Assembly: GCF_001746365.1 (NCBI RefSeq)
Contig: NZ_MJAJ01000029.1
Span: forward strand, 36,145-100,144
DNA: 64,000 nt
Source of the DNA: Streptomyces sp. LUP30
Lineage (GTDB): Bacteria > Actinomycetota > Actinomycetes > Streptomycetales > Streptomycetaceae
Reading direction: 5' to 3'
Part shown: positions 1 to 8,474 of the stretch, piece by piece
How positions within the stretch are numbered: position 1 is the stretch's first letter
Layout: every line of letters starts with the position of its first letter
Made by a program: the position numbers and the translations under genes
The notes under the pieces: model-generated
What the model was told of the DNA's origin: nothing
Seen by the model: only the letters and a program-made list of their open reading frames with translations
Database searches by the model: none

Positions 1-124
1 CGTTGCCGTGGCCGAAGATGCCCCAGGTCGCGCCGATCAGCCGCTGCCGTACGCCGTCGCGCTCGGTGTACTGGGCGGCGAGGAAGCGCACCAGCGCCTG
101 GGCCACGGTGAGCCTGGTGGTCAT
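1..124 (-). CDS. iolD: IolD, 3D-(3,5/4)-trihydroxycyclohexane-1,2-dione hydrolase (N-terminal fragment)
   Basis: Only the first 41 codons lie in the window; the rest runs off the left edge. The ATG (complement of 122-124) overlaps the iolB stop in an ATGA junction, so the two are translationally coupled. The start reads MTTRLTVAQALVRFLAAQYT and continues to a GIFGHGN motif, the characteristic beginning of the ThDP-dependent IolD family, which hydrolytically opens the cyclohexane ring of the inositol intermediate in the cytoplasm. Position after iolC, the aldolase-like gene and iolB fits the iol pathway. Family call from the N-terminus alone, but that N-terminus is distinctive. Confidence 0.85.
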   Translation of the reverse strand, partial: MTTRLTVAQALVRFLAAQYTERDGVRQRLIGATWGIFGHGN

Positions 125-951
125 CGGTAACCCCCTTCTGCGTGGGCCGGGTGGAAGCAGATCCGCCACTCGCGGGTCTCGCCCGGACCGGCCATGACGT
201 TGAGGTAGTACATGGCGTGGCCGGGCTGGGCGATCGACGGGCCGTGCCAGCCGTCGGGGACGAGGACGGCGTCGCCGGAGCGGACCTCGGCGAGGACGTC
301 GGAGCCTCCCTCACGGGAGGGGGACACGCGCTGATAGCCGAACCCGTGCGGGCCGTCGATCTCGAAGTAGTAGATCTCCTCGAGCTCGGCCTCCTCGCCC
401 GGCCGGTGCTCGTCGTGCTTGTGCGGCGGGTACGAGGACCAGTTGCCGCCGGGCGTGATCACCTCGACGGCGATCAGCTTGTCGCAGTCGAAGGCGTCGG
501 CGGAGGCGAAGTTGCGCACGTGGCGCAACTGGCCCCCGCTGCCGCGCTCTTCGACGGGGACCTCCGGCGCGGGGCCGTAGCGGGCGGGGAGTCGTCGCTC
601 GCACTTCGCTCCTGCCAGGGCGAAGCGGCCTCCCGCGCCGGAGGCGATCTGGACCCGGGCGTCGCGGGGAACGTACGCGAAGTCGGAGACCGACGCGAAC
701 ACCGTTTCCCTGCCCAGGAGTTGGAACTCGTCTTCGTCTGTGCGCACCGTACATCCGCCTGCGAGGGGAAGAACGATCCACTCGCTCTCACCGGTGGTGA
801 AGGTGTGGGCGGCGCCCGGCTCCAGCTCGACGATCCGCAGGCTGCAATAGCCCCAGCCGGCCCGTTCGGGGTCGATGTCGAGCGTGTAGTGGTCGCCGGC
901 GGTCGTGCCGTGCGGGATGTACAGGTCGTGGTGCGGCTCTGTGTGCGTCAT
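121..951 (-). CDS. iolB: IolB, 5-deoxy-glucuronate isomerase
   Basis: 276-residue protein of the two-cupin IolB family, which converts 5-deoxy-glucuronate to 2-deoxy-5-keto-gluconate, the substrate of IolC. The ordinary full family length is present, with the PPHKHDEHRPGEEAELEEIYY stretch supplying metal-binding histidines and glutamates and a later GDAVLVPDGWHGP cupin motif. It lies seven bases downstream of the aldolase-like gene and overlaps iolD by four bases, so all four leftward genes probably form one transcript. Cytoplasmic; no signal peptide. Confidence 0.93.
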   Translation of the reverse strand: MTHTEPHHDLYIPHGTTAGDHYTLDIDPERAGWGYCSLRIVELEPGAAHTFTTGESEWIVLPLAGGCTVRTDEDEFQLLGRETVFASVSDFAYVPRDARVQIASGAGGRFALAGAKCERRLPARYGPAPEVPVEERGSGGQLRHVRNFASADAFDCDKLIAVEVITPGGNWSSYPPHKHDEHRPGEEAELEEIYYFEIDGPHGFGYQRVSPSREGGSDVLAEVRSGDAVLVPDGWHGPSIAQPGHAMYYLNVMAGPGETREWRICFHPAHAEGGYR

Positions 952-958
952 GCGGCCC

Positions 959-1843
959 TCACAGCAGTCCTACGGCGGTGTCCACGGCGGCGGCGACGTC
1001 TCCGTCCGCCGGGTACAGCAGCGAACGGCCGACCACCAGGCCCCGGACGGTGGGCAGTTGCAGCGCCCCGCGCCACTTCTCGTACGCGCCGTCCTGATCG
1101 TCGCCGACCTCGCCGCCCAGCAGGACGGCGGGGAGGGTGGAGGTCTGCATGACCTCGGCCATGTCGTCGGGGTTCTCGGTGACGGGGAGCTTCAGCCAGG
1201 TGTAGGCGGAGGTGCCGCCCAGGCCGGAGGCGATGGCGATCGACCGGGTGACGGCCTCGGCGGACAGGTCGTTGCCCAGCCTGCCGTCGGGGCCGCGCCG
1301 GCTGATGAACGGCTCGACGAAGAGGGGGAGTCTGCGGGCGGCCATGTCGTCGACGGCGCGGGCGGTGGTCTCCAGGGTGGTGAGGGAGCCCGGGTCGTCG
1401 TAGTCGATGCGCAGCAGCAGCTTGCCCGCGTCGAAGTTCAGCCGCTCGATGTCCTCGGCGCGGTGGCCGGTGAAGCGGTCGTCGAGCTCGAAGACGGCGC
1501 CCTGGAGGCCGCCGCGGTTCATGGAGCCCATCACGACCTTGCCGTCGAGGGCGCCGAGCAGCAGCAGGTCGTCGAGGATGTCGGCGGTCGCGAGGACGCC
1601 GTCGACACCGGGCCGGGACAGGGCGAGGCAGAGGCGTTCGAGCAGGTCGGCGCGGTTGGCCATGGCCAGCCTGGCCCCGCCGACGCCGAGCGCGCCGCGG
1701 GCCGGGTGGTCGGCGGCGACGATCATCAGCCGGCCGGAGTCGCCCAGCAGCGCCCTGCGCGGGCGGCGGGCGGCCGCCTCGGCGATCGCCTCGGGGTACT
1801 GCGTGCGCAGCCGGACGAGTTCGGAGACGTCGACGTTCGTCAC
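959..1843 (-). CDS. Cgl0159-family (beta/alpha)8-barrel protein, aldolase-like, of inositol clusters
   Basis: 294 residues from a GTG whose first bases overlap the iolC stop (GTGA, complement 1840-1843), giving VTNVDVSELVRLRTQYPEAI as the N-terminus; an upstream in-frame extension exists but has no support. The sequence has the barrel features of deoxyribose-phosphate aldolase/LacD-like proteins, including a KLLLRIDYDD strand with a candidate Schiff-base lysine and GLVVGRSLLYP at the C-terminal phosphate-binding end. Genes of this type sit in actinobacterial iol operons and are thought to serve as the IolJ-type aldolase acting on the IolC product. The exact reaction is inferred from position. 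Confidence 0.75.
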   Translation of the reverse strand: MTNVDVSELVRLRTQYPEAIAEAAARRPRRALLGDSGRLMIVAADHPARGALGVGGARLAMANRADLLERLCLALSRPGVDGVLATADILDDLLLLGALDGKVVMGSMNRGGLQGAVFELDDRFTGHRAEDIERLNFDAGKLLLRIDYDDPGSLTTLETTARAVDDMAARRLPLFVEPFISRRGPDGRLGNDLSAEAVTRSIAIASGLGGTSAYTWLKLPVTENPDDMAEVMQTSTLPAVLLGGEVGDDQDGAYEKWRGALQLPTVRGLVVGRSLLYPADGDVAAAVDTAVGLL

Positions 1844-2808
1844 AGGACGGCCCCCGCGTCGATCGCCGCTTCCACTTCGGCCGGCGTCGGCATCGCGGAG
1901 GAGCACTCCAGCCGGGAGGCGACGATGGCGCCGGCCGCGTTGGCGTGACGCATGGTCTTCTCCAGGTCCCAGCCTTCGAGCAGGCCGTGGCAGAGGGAGC
2001 CGCCGAACGCGTCACCGGCCCCGAGGCCGTTGAGGACGTCCACCGGCAGCGGCGGGACCTCGGCGGACTCGCCCTTGCGGTTGACGGCGAGCACGCCCTT
2101 GGGGCCCTGCTTGACCACGGCGAGCTCGACGCCCGCGTCCAGCAGCGCCTGCGCCGCCGCCCGCGGTTCGCGCACCCCGGTGGCGACCTCGACCTCGTCG
2201 AGGTTGCCGACCGCGACCGTGGCGTGTTTCAGGGCCTCGGCGTAGAACGGGCGGGCGGCCTCGGCCGGGGCGCCCCCGGACGGGTCCTTCCAGAACATCG
2301 GCCGCCAGTCGAGGTCGAAGACCGTGATGCCGGCCTTCGCCCGGTGGGCGAGGGCGGCGAGGGTCGCGGTGCGGCTGGGCTCCTCGCTCAGGCCGGTGCC
2401 CGTGACCCAGAAGACGCGGGTCTCGCGGACGGCGTCGAGGTCGAGCTCATGGGCGTCGATCTCCAGGTCCGGCGCCTTGGGCTGCCGGTAGAAGTACAGC
2501 GGGAAGTCGTCCGGCGGGAAGATCTCGCAGAAGGTGACCGGCGTCGGCAGCCCGGCCACGGAGGTGACCCAGCGGTCGTCCACACCGAAGCCGCGCAGGG
2601 CCTCGTGCACATACGTGCCGAAGGGGTCGTCGCCGGTGCGGGAGATCACCGCCGTCCGCCGGCCGAGCCGGGCCGCGGCGACGGCGACGTTGGTCGCCGA
2701 TCCCCCCAGGAACTTCCCGAAGGACGTGACCTGCGGGAGCGGGACGCCCGTCTGCAGCGGATAGAGGTCCACCCCTGTCCGCCCCATGGTGATCAGGTCG
2801 TACGCCAT
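1840..2808 (-). CDS. iolC: IolC, 5-dehydro-2-deoxygluconokinase (PfkB family)
   Basis: 322 residues, usual length for the family. It phosphorylates 2-deoxy-5-keto-gluconate before aldol cleavage. PfkB/ribokinase hallmarks are visible: the N-terminal glycine-rich signature GKFLGGSATNVAVAAARLG and the C-terminal anion-hole motif GAGDAF at residues 263-268 with D266 as predicted catalytic base. The ATG is preceded by AAGGGAA at good spacing. First gene of the leftward iol transcript; it overlaps the next gene by four bases. The 177-base gap to the divergent epimerase gene presumably carries both promoters. Confidence 0.9.
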   Translation of the reverse strand: MAYDLITMGRTGVDLYPLQTGVPLPQVTSFGKFLGGSATNVAVAAARLGRRTAVISRTGDDPFGTYVHEALRGFGVDDRWVTSVAGLPTPVTFCEIFPPDDFPLYFYRQPKAPDLEIDAHELDLDAVRETRVFWVTGTGLSEEPSRTATLAALAHRAKAGITVFDLDWRPMFWKDPSGGAPAEAARPFYAEALKHATVAVGNLDEVEVATGVREPRAAAQALLDAGVELAVVKQGPKGVLAVNRKGESAEVPPLPVDVLNGLGAGDAFGGSLCHGLLEGWDLEKTMRHANAAGAIVASRLECSSAMPTPAEVEAAIDAGAVL

Positions 2809-2919
2809 CGAGTTCCCTTCGCAATCGGCTCGGCCCCGGAAGACCGCTCACGGCACGTCCGCGGCGCACGTCCCGTATCGGCTCTCACGGCTTTCTAGCC
2901 CCGCACGGCGGGCCCTGTC

Positions 2920-2938
2920 AATGTTTTGTCCAGACATT
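2920..2938. promoter_or_regulatory. candidate iol operator (nested inverted repeat)
   Basis: Between divergent iolC and the epimerase gene lies an AATGT-N9-ACATT inverted repeat whose centre contains TGTC-CA-GACA (2927-2936). A TTGACA hexamer (2950-2955) follows about 36 bases before the rightward start codon. The symmetry and the location are seen; that it binds an IolR/LacI/GntR-type repressor is inference. A -10 match is weak, and if that -35 is used the rightward transcript would be almost leaderless. Confidence 0.4.
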
Positions 2939-2985
2939 CGGACCAGCCCTTGACACCCCTGGGGCGAGACTCCACGCTGGCGGCC

Positions 2986-3903
2986 ATGACGTCGTTGTCA
3001 CCTGAGTCCTCACTTTCCCGCATCCGGATCGGATCGGCCCCCGACAGCTGGGGCGTCTGGTTCCCGGACGATCCCGCCCAGGTCCCCTGGCGGCGCTTCC
3101 TGGACGAGGTAGCGCAGTCCGGCTACGAGTGGATCGAGCTCGGCCCCTACGGGTACCTGCCGACCGACCCCGCAGTCCTCTCCGAGGAGACGACGAAGCG
3201 CGGACTGAAGGTGTCGGCGGGCACGGTCTTCACCGGCCTGCACCACGGCGAGGCCGTGTGGGAGAAGACCTGGGCCCATGTCGCGGACAACGCGGTGCTC
3301 GCCCAGGCGATGGGGGCACGCCACCTGGTCGTCATCCCGTCGTTCTGGCGGGACGACAAGACCGGCGAGGTACTGGAACCGGACACGCTCACCCCGGAGC
3401 AGTGGCGCAACCTGACCTCGCTGACCGAGCGGCTGGGCAAGGAGGTGCGCGAGCGCTACGGGCTCCGGATCGTCGTCCACCCGCACGCCGACACCCACAT
3501 CGACAGTGAGGAGAACGTCGTCCGGTTCCTGGACGGCACCGACTCCGACCTGGTCTCGCTGTGTCTGGACACCGGGCACTACGCGTACTGCGGCGGCGAC
3601 AGCGTCAAGCTGATCGAGACCTACGGGGAGCGCATCGGCTATCTGCACCTCAAGCAGGTCGACCCGCAGATCCTGGCGGACGTGCGGGCCAAGGGGACGC
3701 CGTTCGGGCCGGCCGTGGCCCAGGGCGTGATGTGCGAACCCCCCACCGGGGTGCCCGCGCTGGGACCCGTCCTGGAGGCGGCGCAGAAGCTGGACGTGGA
3801 CCTGTTCGCGATCGTCGAGCAGGACATGTACCCGTGCGCGCCGGACACTCCGCTGCCCATCGCGCAGCGGACGCGGGCGTTTCTGCGGTCCTGCGGGGCA
3901 TAG
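2986..3903 (+). CDS. sugar phosphate isomerase/epimerase, IolE/IolH-like
   Basis: 305 residues from the ATG at 2986; a TTG-initiated extension to 2926 would run through the palindrome and is not favoured. It is an AP-endonuclease-2-like TIM barrel: IRIGSAPDSWGVWF at the start, a metal-ligand region IVVHPHADTHID, the SLCLDTGHYAYCGGD strand, YLHLKQVD and a final IVEQDMYP. The family includes inosose dehydratase IolE and IolH, and divergence from iolC-iolB-iolD supports a cyclitol role. Whether it is the dehydratase or an isomerase cannot be decided from the sequence. No obvious Shine-Dalgarno precedes the start, consistent with a leaderless message. Confidence 0.75.
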   Translation: MTSLSPESSLSRIRIGSAPDSWGVWFPDDPAQVPWRRFLDEVAQSGYEWIELGPYGYLPTDPAVLSEETTKRGLKVSAGTVFTGLHHGEAVWEKTWAHVADNAVLAQAMGARHLVVIPSFWRDDKTGEVLEPDTLTPEQWRNLTSLTERLGKEVRERYGLRIVVHPHADTHIDSEENVVRFLDGTDSDLVSLCLDTGHYAYCGGDSVKLIETYGERIGYLHLKQVDPQILADVRAKGTPFGPAVAQGVMCEPPTGVPALGPVLEAAQKLDVDLFAIVEQDMYPCAPDTPLPIAQRTRAFLRSCGA

Positions 3904-4271
3904 GACCGGTCCGGCGCCCCACGCGCCCCGCGCGCCGAGGACGCCCAGGATGCCCAGGATGCCCAGGATGCAGAGGGCGCCGGCGGCCCACGTCCCCACC
4001 CCTGCCGCCCGCGCCCCGTGTCATCCGCACCTCTGCGCCGTCCACACCTCCGTGTCATCTGTGCCCCTGTGTCACGTCTGTCACAAACGCCTCCCTTCTG
4101 TCACACATGTCGCGCGTACGCGGGATATCCGTCACCGCATGTCAACAGCCGCTTCCGCACGGTCACCGAGCGTCGTTCACGGGGCACTGGCTTGGTGATC
4201 GCCAGCGCAGCGCCGGGCTCCCCCCGGCGGCCTCCCGGCCGCCGCCCCGCGCGCGCAGGGAGGTGCAGCTC
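3904..4271. other. intergenic region with tandem GCCCAGGAT repeat and TGTCA cluster
   Basis: 368 bases without a supported gene. It contains three perfect tandem copies of GCCCAGGAT (3943-3969) and six TGTCA pentamers at 4019, 4053, 4070, 4079, 4099 and 4140, all in the same orientation, ahead of a small HTH gene. The pentamers are the best candidate regulatory element here. Several short open frames cross the region but lack a ribosome binding site or recognisable product. Confidence 0.5.
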
Positions 4272-4472
4272 ATGACCGACCGAAGGCTCTGGTCCTACAA
4301 GGAGATCGCGGCGCACATCAGGGTGCAGCCGGACACCGTACGGTCCTACCGCAAGCACGGACTGCTGCCCCCGCCCGACGAGGTCGAGGGGGGCAAGCCC
4401 TACTGGTACGCCGACACCGTCCGCGCCTGGGTCGCCTCCCGCCCGGGCAACCGGGGACGCGCCCTGGACTGA
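4272..4472 (+). CDS. small MerR-type helix-turn-helix DNA-binding protein
   Basis: 66 residues, ATG preceded by GGGAGG at good spacing. The sequence YKEIAAHIRVQPDTVRSYRK is a clear helix-turn-helix of the MerR/excisionase wHTH type, followed by a wing (KPYWYADTVRAWVASRPG). There is no effector domain, so it resembles stand-alone HTH_17/AlpA-like proteins, which act as small regulators. It could regulate itself through the TGTCA repeats upstream, but its targets are not evident. Its neighbours are on the opposite strand or separated by a long gap, so it is probably monocistronic. Confidence 0.8.
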   Translation: MTDRRLWSYKEIAAHIRVQPDTVRSYRKHGLLPPPDEVEGGKPYWYADTVRAWVASRPGNRGRALD

Positions 4473-4578
4473 CCCGGGCCGGAGCGGAACCGGCTGTGCC
4501 CCGTCGGCCCGTGGGGCACAGCGCCGGGACGGCGCCGGGCGCTCCCGGTCCGCGAGCGGAGCGGGCCTCGCCGGAGGG

Positions 4579-5622
4579 TCACGCCCACGGCTCGATGACC
4601 GTCACTCCCGCGCCCTGCGCCGTGCCCAGGGCCGCCAGCGCGGCCGGCGCGGCGTCCAGCGTGATCGCCGACGTCACCAGGAGGTCGGGGCGCAGCGCCC
4701 CCGAGCGGATCAGCGCCAGCATCTCGGGGTAGGCGTGCGCGGCCATGCCGTGGCTGCCCAGGAGCTCCAGCTCCAGGGCGACGGCACGGGCCAGCGGGAC
4801 GGGGGTGAGGCCGTCCTGCGAGGGCAGCAGCCCGACCTGGACGTGCCGGCCGCGGCGGCGCAGCCCGTTCACCGAGGCGGCGCAGGTGGCGGGCGAGCCG
4901 AGGGCGTCGAGCGAGAGATGCGCGCCGCCGCCGGTCAGCTCGCGGACCGCCTCCGCCGTGTCCGGCGCCCGGATGGCGTCCACGCACTCCGTCGCGCCGA
5001 ACCGGCGGGCCAGTTCCAGGGCCCTCGGCGAGACGTCCACCGCGACGACCCGCGCCCCGCTCGCCGCCGCGATCATCACCGCGGACAGGCCGACGCCCCC
5101 GCAGCCGTGCACCGCCACCCACTCCCCCGCCGTGAGCCGGCCCTGGTGCACGACCGCCCGGAACGCGGTGGCGAACCGGCAGCCGAGGGAGGCGGCGGTG
5201 GCGTACGACAGGTCGTCCGGGATCGCGACGAGGTTGACGTCGGCGTGGTCCAGGGCCACGTACTGGGCGAAGGAGCCCCGGTGCGTGAACCCGGGCTGGG
5301 TCTGGCGTTCGCACACCTGGTGGTCGCCGGCCGCGCAGGACGGGCAGCTGCCGCAGCCGCACACGAAGGGGACGGTGACCCGGTCGCCGGGCTTCCAGCC
5401 GGTGACCCGGGGGCCCGTCTCCGCCACCACTCCGGCGAGTTCATGGCCTGGGACGTGCGGCAGCGCGATGTCCGGGTCGTGGCCCATCCAGCCGTGCCAG
5501 TCGCTGCGGCACAGGCCGGTGGCCTCGACGCGGACCACCACGCCGTGCTCCGCGGGCCGCGGGTCGGGCGTCTCCCGCACCTCGGCCGGCTCCCCGAACC
5601 GCTCGAACACCACTGCCCGCAT
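4579..5622 (-). CDS. zinc-dependent alcohol dehydrogenase (MDR superfamily)
   Basis: 347 residues with the full medium-chain dehydrogenase layout. Catalytic zinc ligands sit in GLCRSDWHGW and HVPGHELAG; the structural zinc loop is CGCGSCPSCAAGDHQVC; the cofactor-binding Rossmann motif is GCGGVGLSA, followed by VVAVDVS, whose aspartate suggests NAD(H) preference. It oxidises an alcohol or polyol; the substrate cannot be assigned. It lies divergent from the copper operon and convergent with the small HTH gene, with no obvious metabolic partner. Confidence 0.85.
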   Translation of the reverse strand: MRAVVFERFGEPAEVRETPDPRPAEHGVVVRVEATGLCRSDWHGWMGHDPDIALPHVPGHELAGVVAETGPRVTGWKPGDRVTVPFVCGCGSCPSCAAGDHQVCERQTQPGFTHRGSFAQYVALDHADVNLVAIPDDLSYATAASLGCRFATAFRAVVHQGRLTAGEWVAVHGCGGVGLSAVMIAAASGARVVAVDVSPRALELARRFGATECVDAIRAPDTAEAVRELTGGGAHLSLDALGSPATCAASVNGLRRRGRHVQVGLLPSQDGLTPVPLARAVALELELLGSHGMAAHAYPEMLALIRSGALRPDLLVTSAITLDAAPAALAALGTAQGAGVTVIEPWA

Positions 5623-5727
5623 GCGCCCTCGCCTCGCCTTCGCTTTCGTCTTCGTCCTCTTCGCCGAAGATCACCGCGAACGCTAGCCGCGCCCGCCGGC
5701 CCTGTCGCCGCCACACCGGGACCCTGC

Positions 5728-5756
5728 TTGGAAAAATACCCCCTAGGGGTATAGCC
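5728..5756 (+). promoter_or_regulatory. copZA promoter with CsoR operator in the spacer
   Basis: A TTGGAA (-35, 5728-5733) and TATAGC (-10, 5750-5755) lie 16 bases apart. The space between is occupied by ATACCCC-CTA-GGGGTAT (5736-5752), 7-base inverted arms matching the known CsoR operator of actinobacteria. Cu(I) binding to CsoR releases it from such sites, so the sequence predicts copper-induced transcription of the following copZ and copA. No csoR gene lies in this window; the regulator must act in trans. Confidence 0.8.
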
Positions 5757-5817
5757 TGAAGTAACGGGAGACCCCTCGCGGCCCCGCCCGTCCCACCTGC
5801 CCCCCGAGGAGAACGAC

Positions 5818-6057
5818 ATGACCGCTCAGACCGACACCCCGGGCTCCGTCACCACCGTCTACAAGGTGAGCGGCATGAGCTGCGGCCACTGCGAGGGCGC
5901 CGTCTCCGGCGAACTCTCGGAACTCGCCGGTGTCACCTCGGTGAAGGCCGTCGCCTCGACGGGCGAGGTCACGGTCGTCTCCGCCGCCGCGCTCGACGAG
6001 GCCGCGGTGCGCGCCGCCGTCGACGAGGCCGGCTTCGAGCTGGCCGGCCGGGCCTGA
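5818..6057 (+). CDS. copZ: CopZ-like copper chaperone (heavy-metal-associated domain)
   Basis: 79-residue single HMA domain with the Cu(I)-binding motif MSCGHCEGAVSGEL (MxCxxC) and the usual beta-alpha-beta-beta-alpha-beta size. It carries copper to the membrane ATPase CopA encoded 140 bases downstream. The ATG follows GAGGAGAACGAC, an excellent ribosome binding site, and the gene lies just behind a CsoR-type operator. A short N-terminal extension (about 15 residues) precedes the domain. Confidence 0.92.
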   Translation: MTAQTDTPGSVTTVYKVSGMSCGHCEGAVSGELSELAGVTSVKAVASTGEVTVVSAAALDEAAVRAAVDEAGFELAGRA

Positions 6058-6197
6058 GTCCCCCGGCGCCCCTCGGCGCCACCCCCACCGTGCCGCATCC
6101 GCGCACGGCCCGGGGAAACCCCTCCTCCTCCCGCCGGGCCGTACCGACCAGCTGATACTGGCTCCGTACGGCCCGGCCCGCTTCCTGGAGCACGGAC

Positions 6198-8474
6198 ATG
6201 ACCAGCACCGTCACCACCCCACCGCCGACAGCACGACCACAGGGCCCGACCGCCGAGGTGGAACTGATCGTCGGCGGGATGACCTGCGCCTCCTGCGCCG
6301 CCCGCGTGGAGAAGAAGCTCAACCGCATGGACGGCGTCACCGCGACGGTCAACTACGCCACGGAGAAGGCGAAGGTCAGCTATCCGGCGGGCATCGAGGT
6401 GGCAGATCTCATCGCGACCGTGGTGAAGACCGGGTACACCGCGGAGGAACCCGCGCCCGAGCCGGTCCGGCAGGGCAGGGCCGACGAGGAGGACGGCAAG
6501 GACGGGGCGGACGCGCCCGTGGACCCCGAGCTCGCGGGCCTGCGCCACCGGGTGCTCGTCTCCGCCCTGCTCGCCGCGCCCGTCGTCCTGCTCGCGATGG
6601 TCCCGTCCCTGCAGTTCGACAACTGGCAGTGGCTGTCGCTGACGCTCGCCGCACCCGTGGTCGTGTGGGGCGGCGGGCCGCTGCACCGGGCCGCCTGGAC
6701 GAACCTGCGGCACGGCGCGGCCACCATGGACACCCTCGTCTCCGTCGGCACACTGGCCGCGCTCGGGTGGTCGCTGTGGGCGCTGTTCCTCGGCGACGCG
6801 GGCATGCCCGGCATGCGCCACCCGTTCGAACTCACCGTCTCTCGCACGGACGGCGCCTCGACGATCTATCTGGAGGTCGCCGCCGGCGTCACCGTCTTCA
6901 TCCTGCTCGGCCGCTACCTGGAGGCCCGCTCCAAGCGGCGCGCGGGAGCGGCGCTGCGGGCGCTGATGGAGCTGGGCGCGAAGGACGTGGCCGTGCTGCG
7001 CGGGGGCAAGGAGGCCCGGATCCCCGTCGACCGGCTGGCGGTCGGCGACCTGTTCGTCGTACGGCCCGGAGAGAAGATCGCCACCGACGGGACGGTCGTC
7101 GAGGGCGTGTCCGCCGTGGACGCCTCGACGCTGACCGGCGAGTCCGTGCCGGTGGACGTCGGGCCCGGCGACGCCGTCACGGGCGCGACCGTGAACGCCG
7201 GCGGCCGGCTGGTCGTCGAGGCCGCCCGCATCGGCGCGGACACCCGGCTCGCCCGCATGGCGCGGCTGGTCGAGGAGGCGCAGACCGGCAAGGCCGAGGT
7301 CCAGCGGCTGGCCGACCGGATCTCCGGGATCTTCGTGCCGGTGGTGCTGCTGATCGCGGTCGCCGTCTTCGGCGGCTGGCTCCTCGCGACGGGCGACGCG
7401 GTGGCCGCGTTCACGGCGGCCGTCGCGGTCCTGATCATCGCCTGCCCGTGCGCGCTCGGCCTCGCCACGCCCACCGCGCTGATGGTGGGCACCGGGCGCG
7501 GCGCCCAGCTCGGCATCCTCATCAAGGGCCCGGAGGTCCTGGAGTCCACGCGCCGCGTCGACACGGTCGTCCTGGACAAGACCGGGACCGTCACCACCGG
7601 CCGGATGACCCTGCAGGACGTGTGGACCGCCGGCGGCGTGGACGAGCGCGAGCTGCTGCGGCTGGCGGGCGCTCTGGAGCACGCCTCCGAGCATCCGGTC
7701 GCCCGGGCGGTGGCGGCGGGCGCCGAGGAGCGGGTCGGCGAGCTGCCGGCGGCCGAGCGGTTCGAGAACGTGCCCGGGCGGGGGGTGCGCGGGCACGTGG
7801 AGGGCCGCGAGGTGGCCGTCGGACGCCTCTTCGAGACCGTCCCGCAGGAGCTGGCGCGCGCCGTGGACGCGGCCGAGCAGGCGGGCCGCACGGCCGTCGT
7901 CGTCGGCTGGGACGGAGTGCCGCGCGGCGTGCTCGCCGTCGCGGACGCGGTCAAGGAGACCAGCGCCGAGGCGGTGCGCGAGCTGCGCGCGCTGGGCCTG
8001 ACGCCGGTGCTGCTGACCGGGGACAACCAGGTGGTCGCCGAGGCGGTGGCGCAGGCCGTGGGGATCGACCGGGTGATCGCCGGGGTGCTGCCGGAGGACA
8101 AGGTCGACGTCGTGCGGCGGTTGCAGGACGAGGGGCGGGTCGTCGCCATGGTCGGGGACGGGGTGAACGACGCGGCCGCGCTCGCCGCGGCCGACCTGGG
8201 ACTGGCCATGGGCACGGGCACCGACGCGGCGATCGAGGCGAGCGACCTGACGCTGGTGCGCGGGGATCTGCGGGTGGCCGCGGACGCCATCCGCCTGTCG
8301 CGGCGGACCCTCGCCACGATCAAGGGCAACCTGGTGTGGGCCTTCGGCTACAACGTGGCCGCGCTGCCGCTGGCCGCGGCGGGACTGCTGAACCCGATGA
8401 TCGCGGGGGCGGCGATGGCGTTCTCGTCGGTGTTCGTCGTGACGAACAGTCTGCGGCTCCGCACGTTCACGTGA
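6198..8474 (+). CDS. copA: CopA, copper-exporting P1B-type ATPase
   Basis: 758 residues. One N-terminal HMA domain (GGMTCASCAARVEKK), then eight predicted membrane helices, the actuator motif TGES, the ion-channel motif CPC (C416, C418), the phosphorylation site DKTG (D460), the HP motif of the nucleotide domain (SEHPVA) and the hinge GDGVNDAAAL. This is a complete Cu(I) efflux pump of the cytoplasmic membrane. It follows copZ, under the same CsoR-type promoter. The 140-base gap after copZ is longer than usual and could hold a processing site or a second promoter. Confidence 0.95.
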   Translation: MTSTVTTPPPTARPQGPTAEVELIVGGMTCASCAARVEKKLNRMDGVTATVNYATEKAKVSYPAGIEVADLIATVVKTGYTAEEPAPEPVRQGRADEEDGKDGADAPVDPELAGLRHRVLVSALLAAPVVLLAMVPSLQFDNWQWLSLTLAAPVVVWGGGPLHRAAWTNLRHGAATMDTLVSVGTLAALGWSLWALFLGDAGMPGMRHPFELTVSRTDGASTIYLEVAAGVTVFILLGRYLEARSKRRAGAALRALMELGAKDVAVLRGGKEARIPVDRLAVGDLFVVRPGEKIATDGTVVEGVSAVDASTLTGESVPVDVGPGDAVTGATVNAGGRLVVEAARIGADTRLARMARLVEEAQTGKAEVQRLADRISGIFVPVVLLIAVAVFGGWLLATGDAVAAFTAAVAVLIIACPCALGLATPTALMVGTGRGAQLGILIKGPEVLESTRRVDTVVLDKTGTVTTGRMTLQDVWTAGGVDERELLRLAGALEHASEHPVARAVAAGAEERVGELPAAERFENVPGRGVRGHVEGREVAVGRLFETVPQELARAVDAAEQAGRTAVVVGWDGVPRGVLAVADAVKETSAEAVRELRALGLTPVLLTGDNQVVAEAVAQAVGIDRVIAGVLPEDKVDVVRRLQDEGRVVAMVGDGVNDAAALAAADLGLAMGTGTDAAIEASDLTLVRGDLRVAADAIRLSRRTLATIKGNLVWAFGYNVAALPLAAAGLLNPMIAGAAMAFSSVFVVTNSLRLRTFT

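Noticed and set aside
142..1152. 336-codon rightward frame opposite iolB
   Set aside because: Composition is Gly/Val/Arg-rich with no ribosome binding site; it mirrors the high GC3 of iolB on the other strand.
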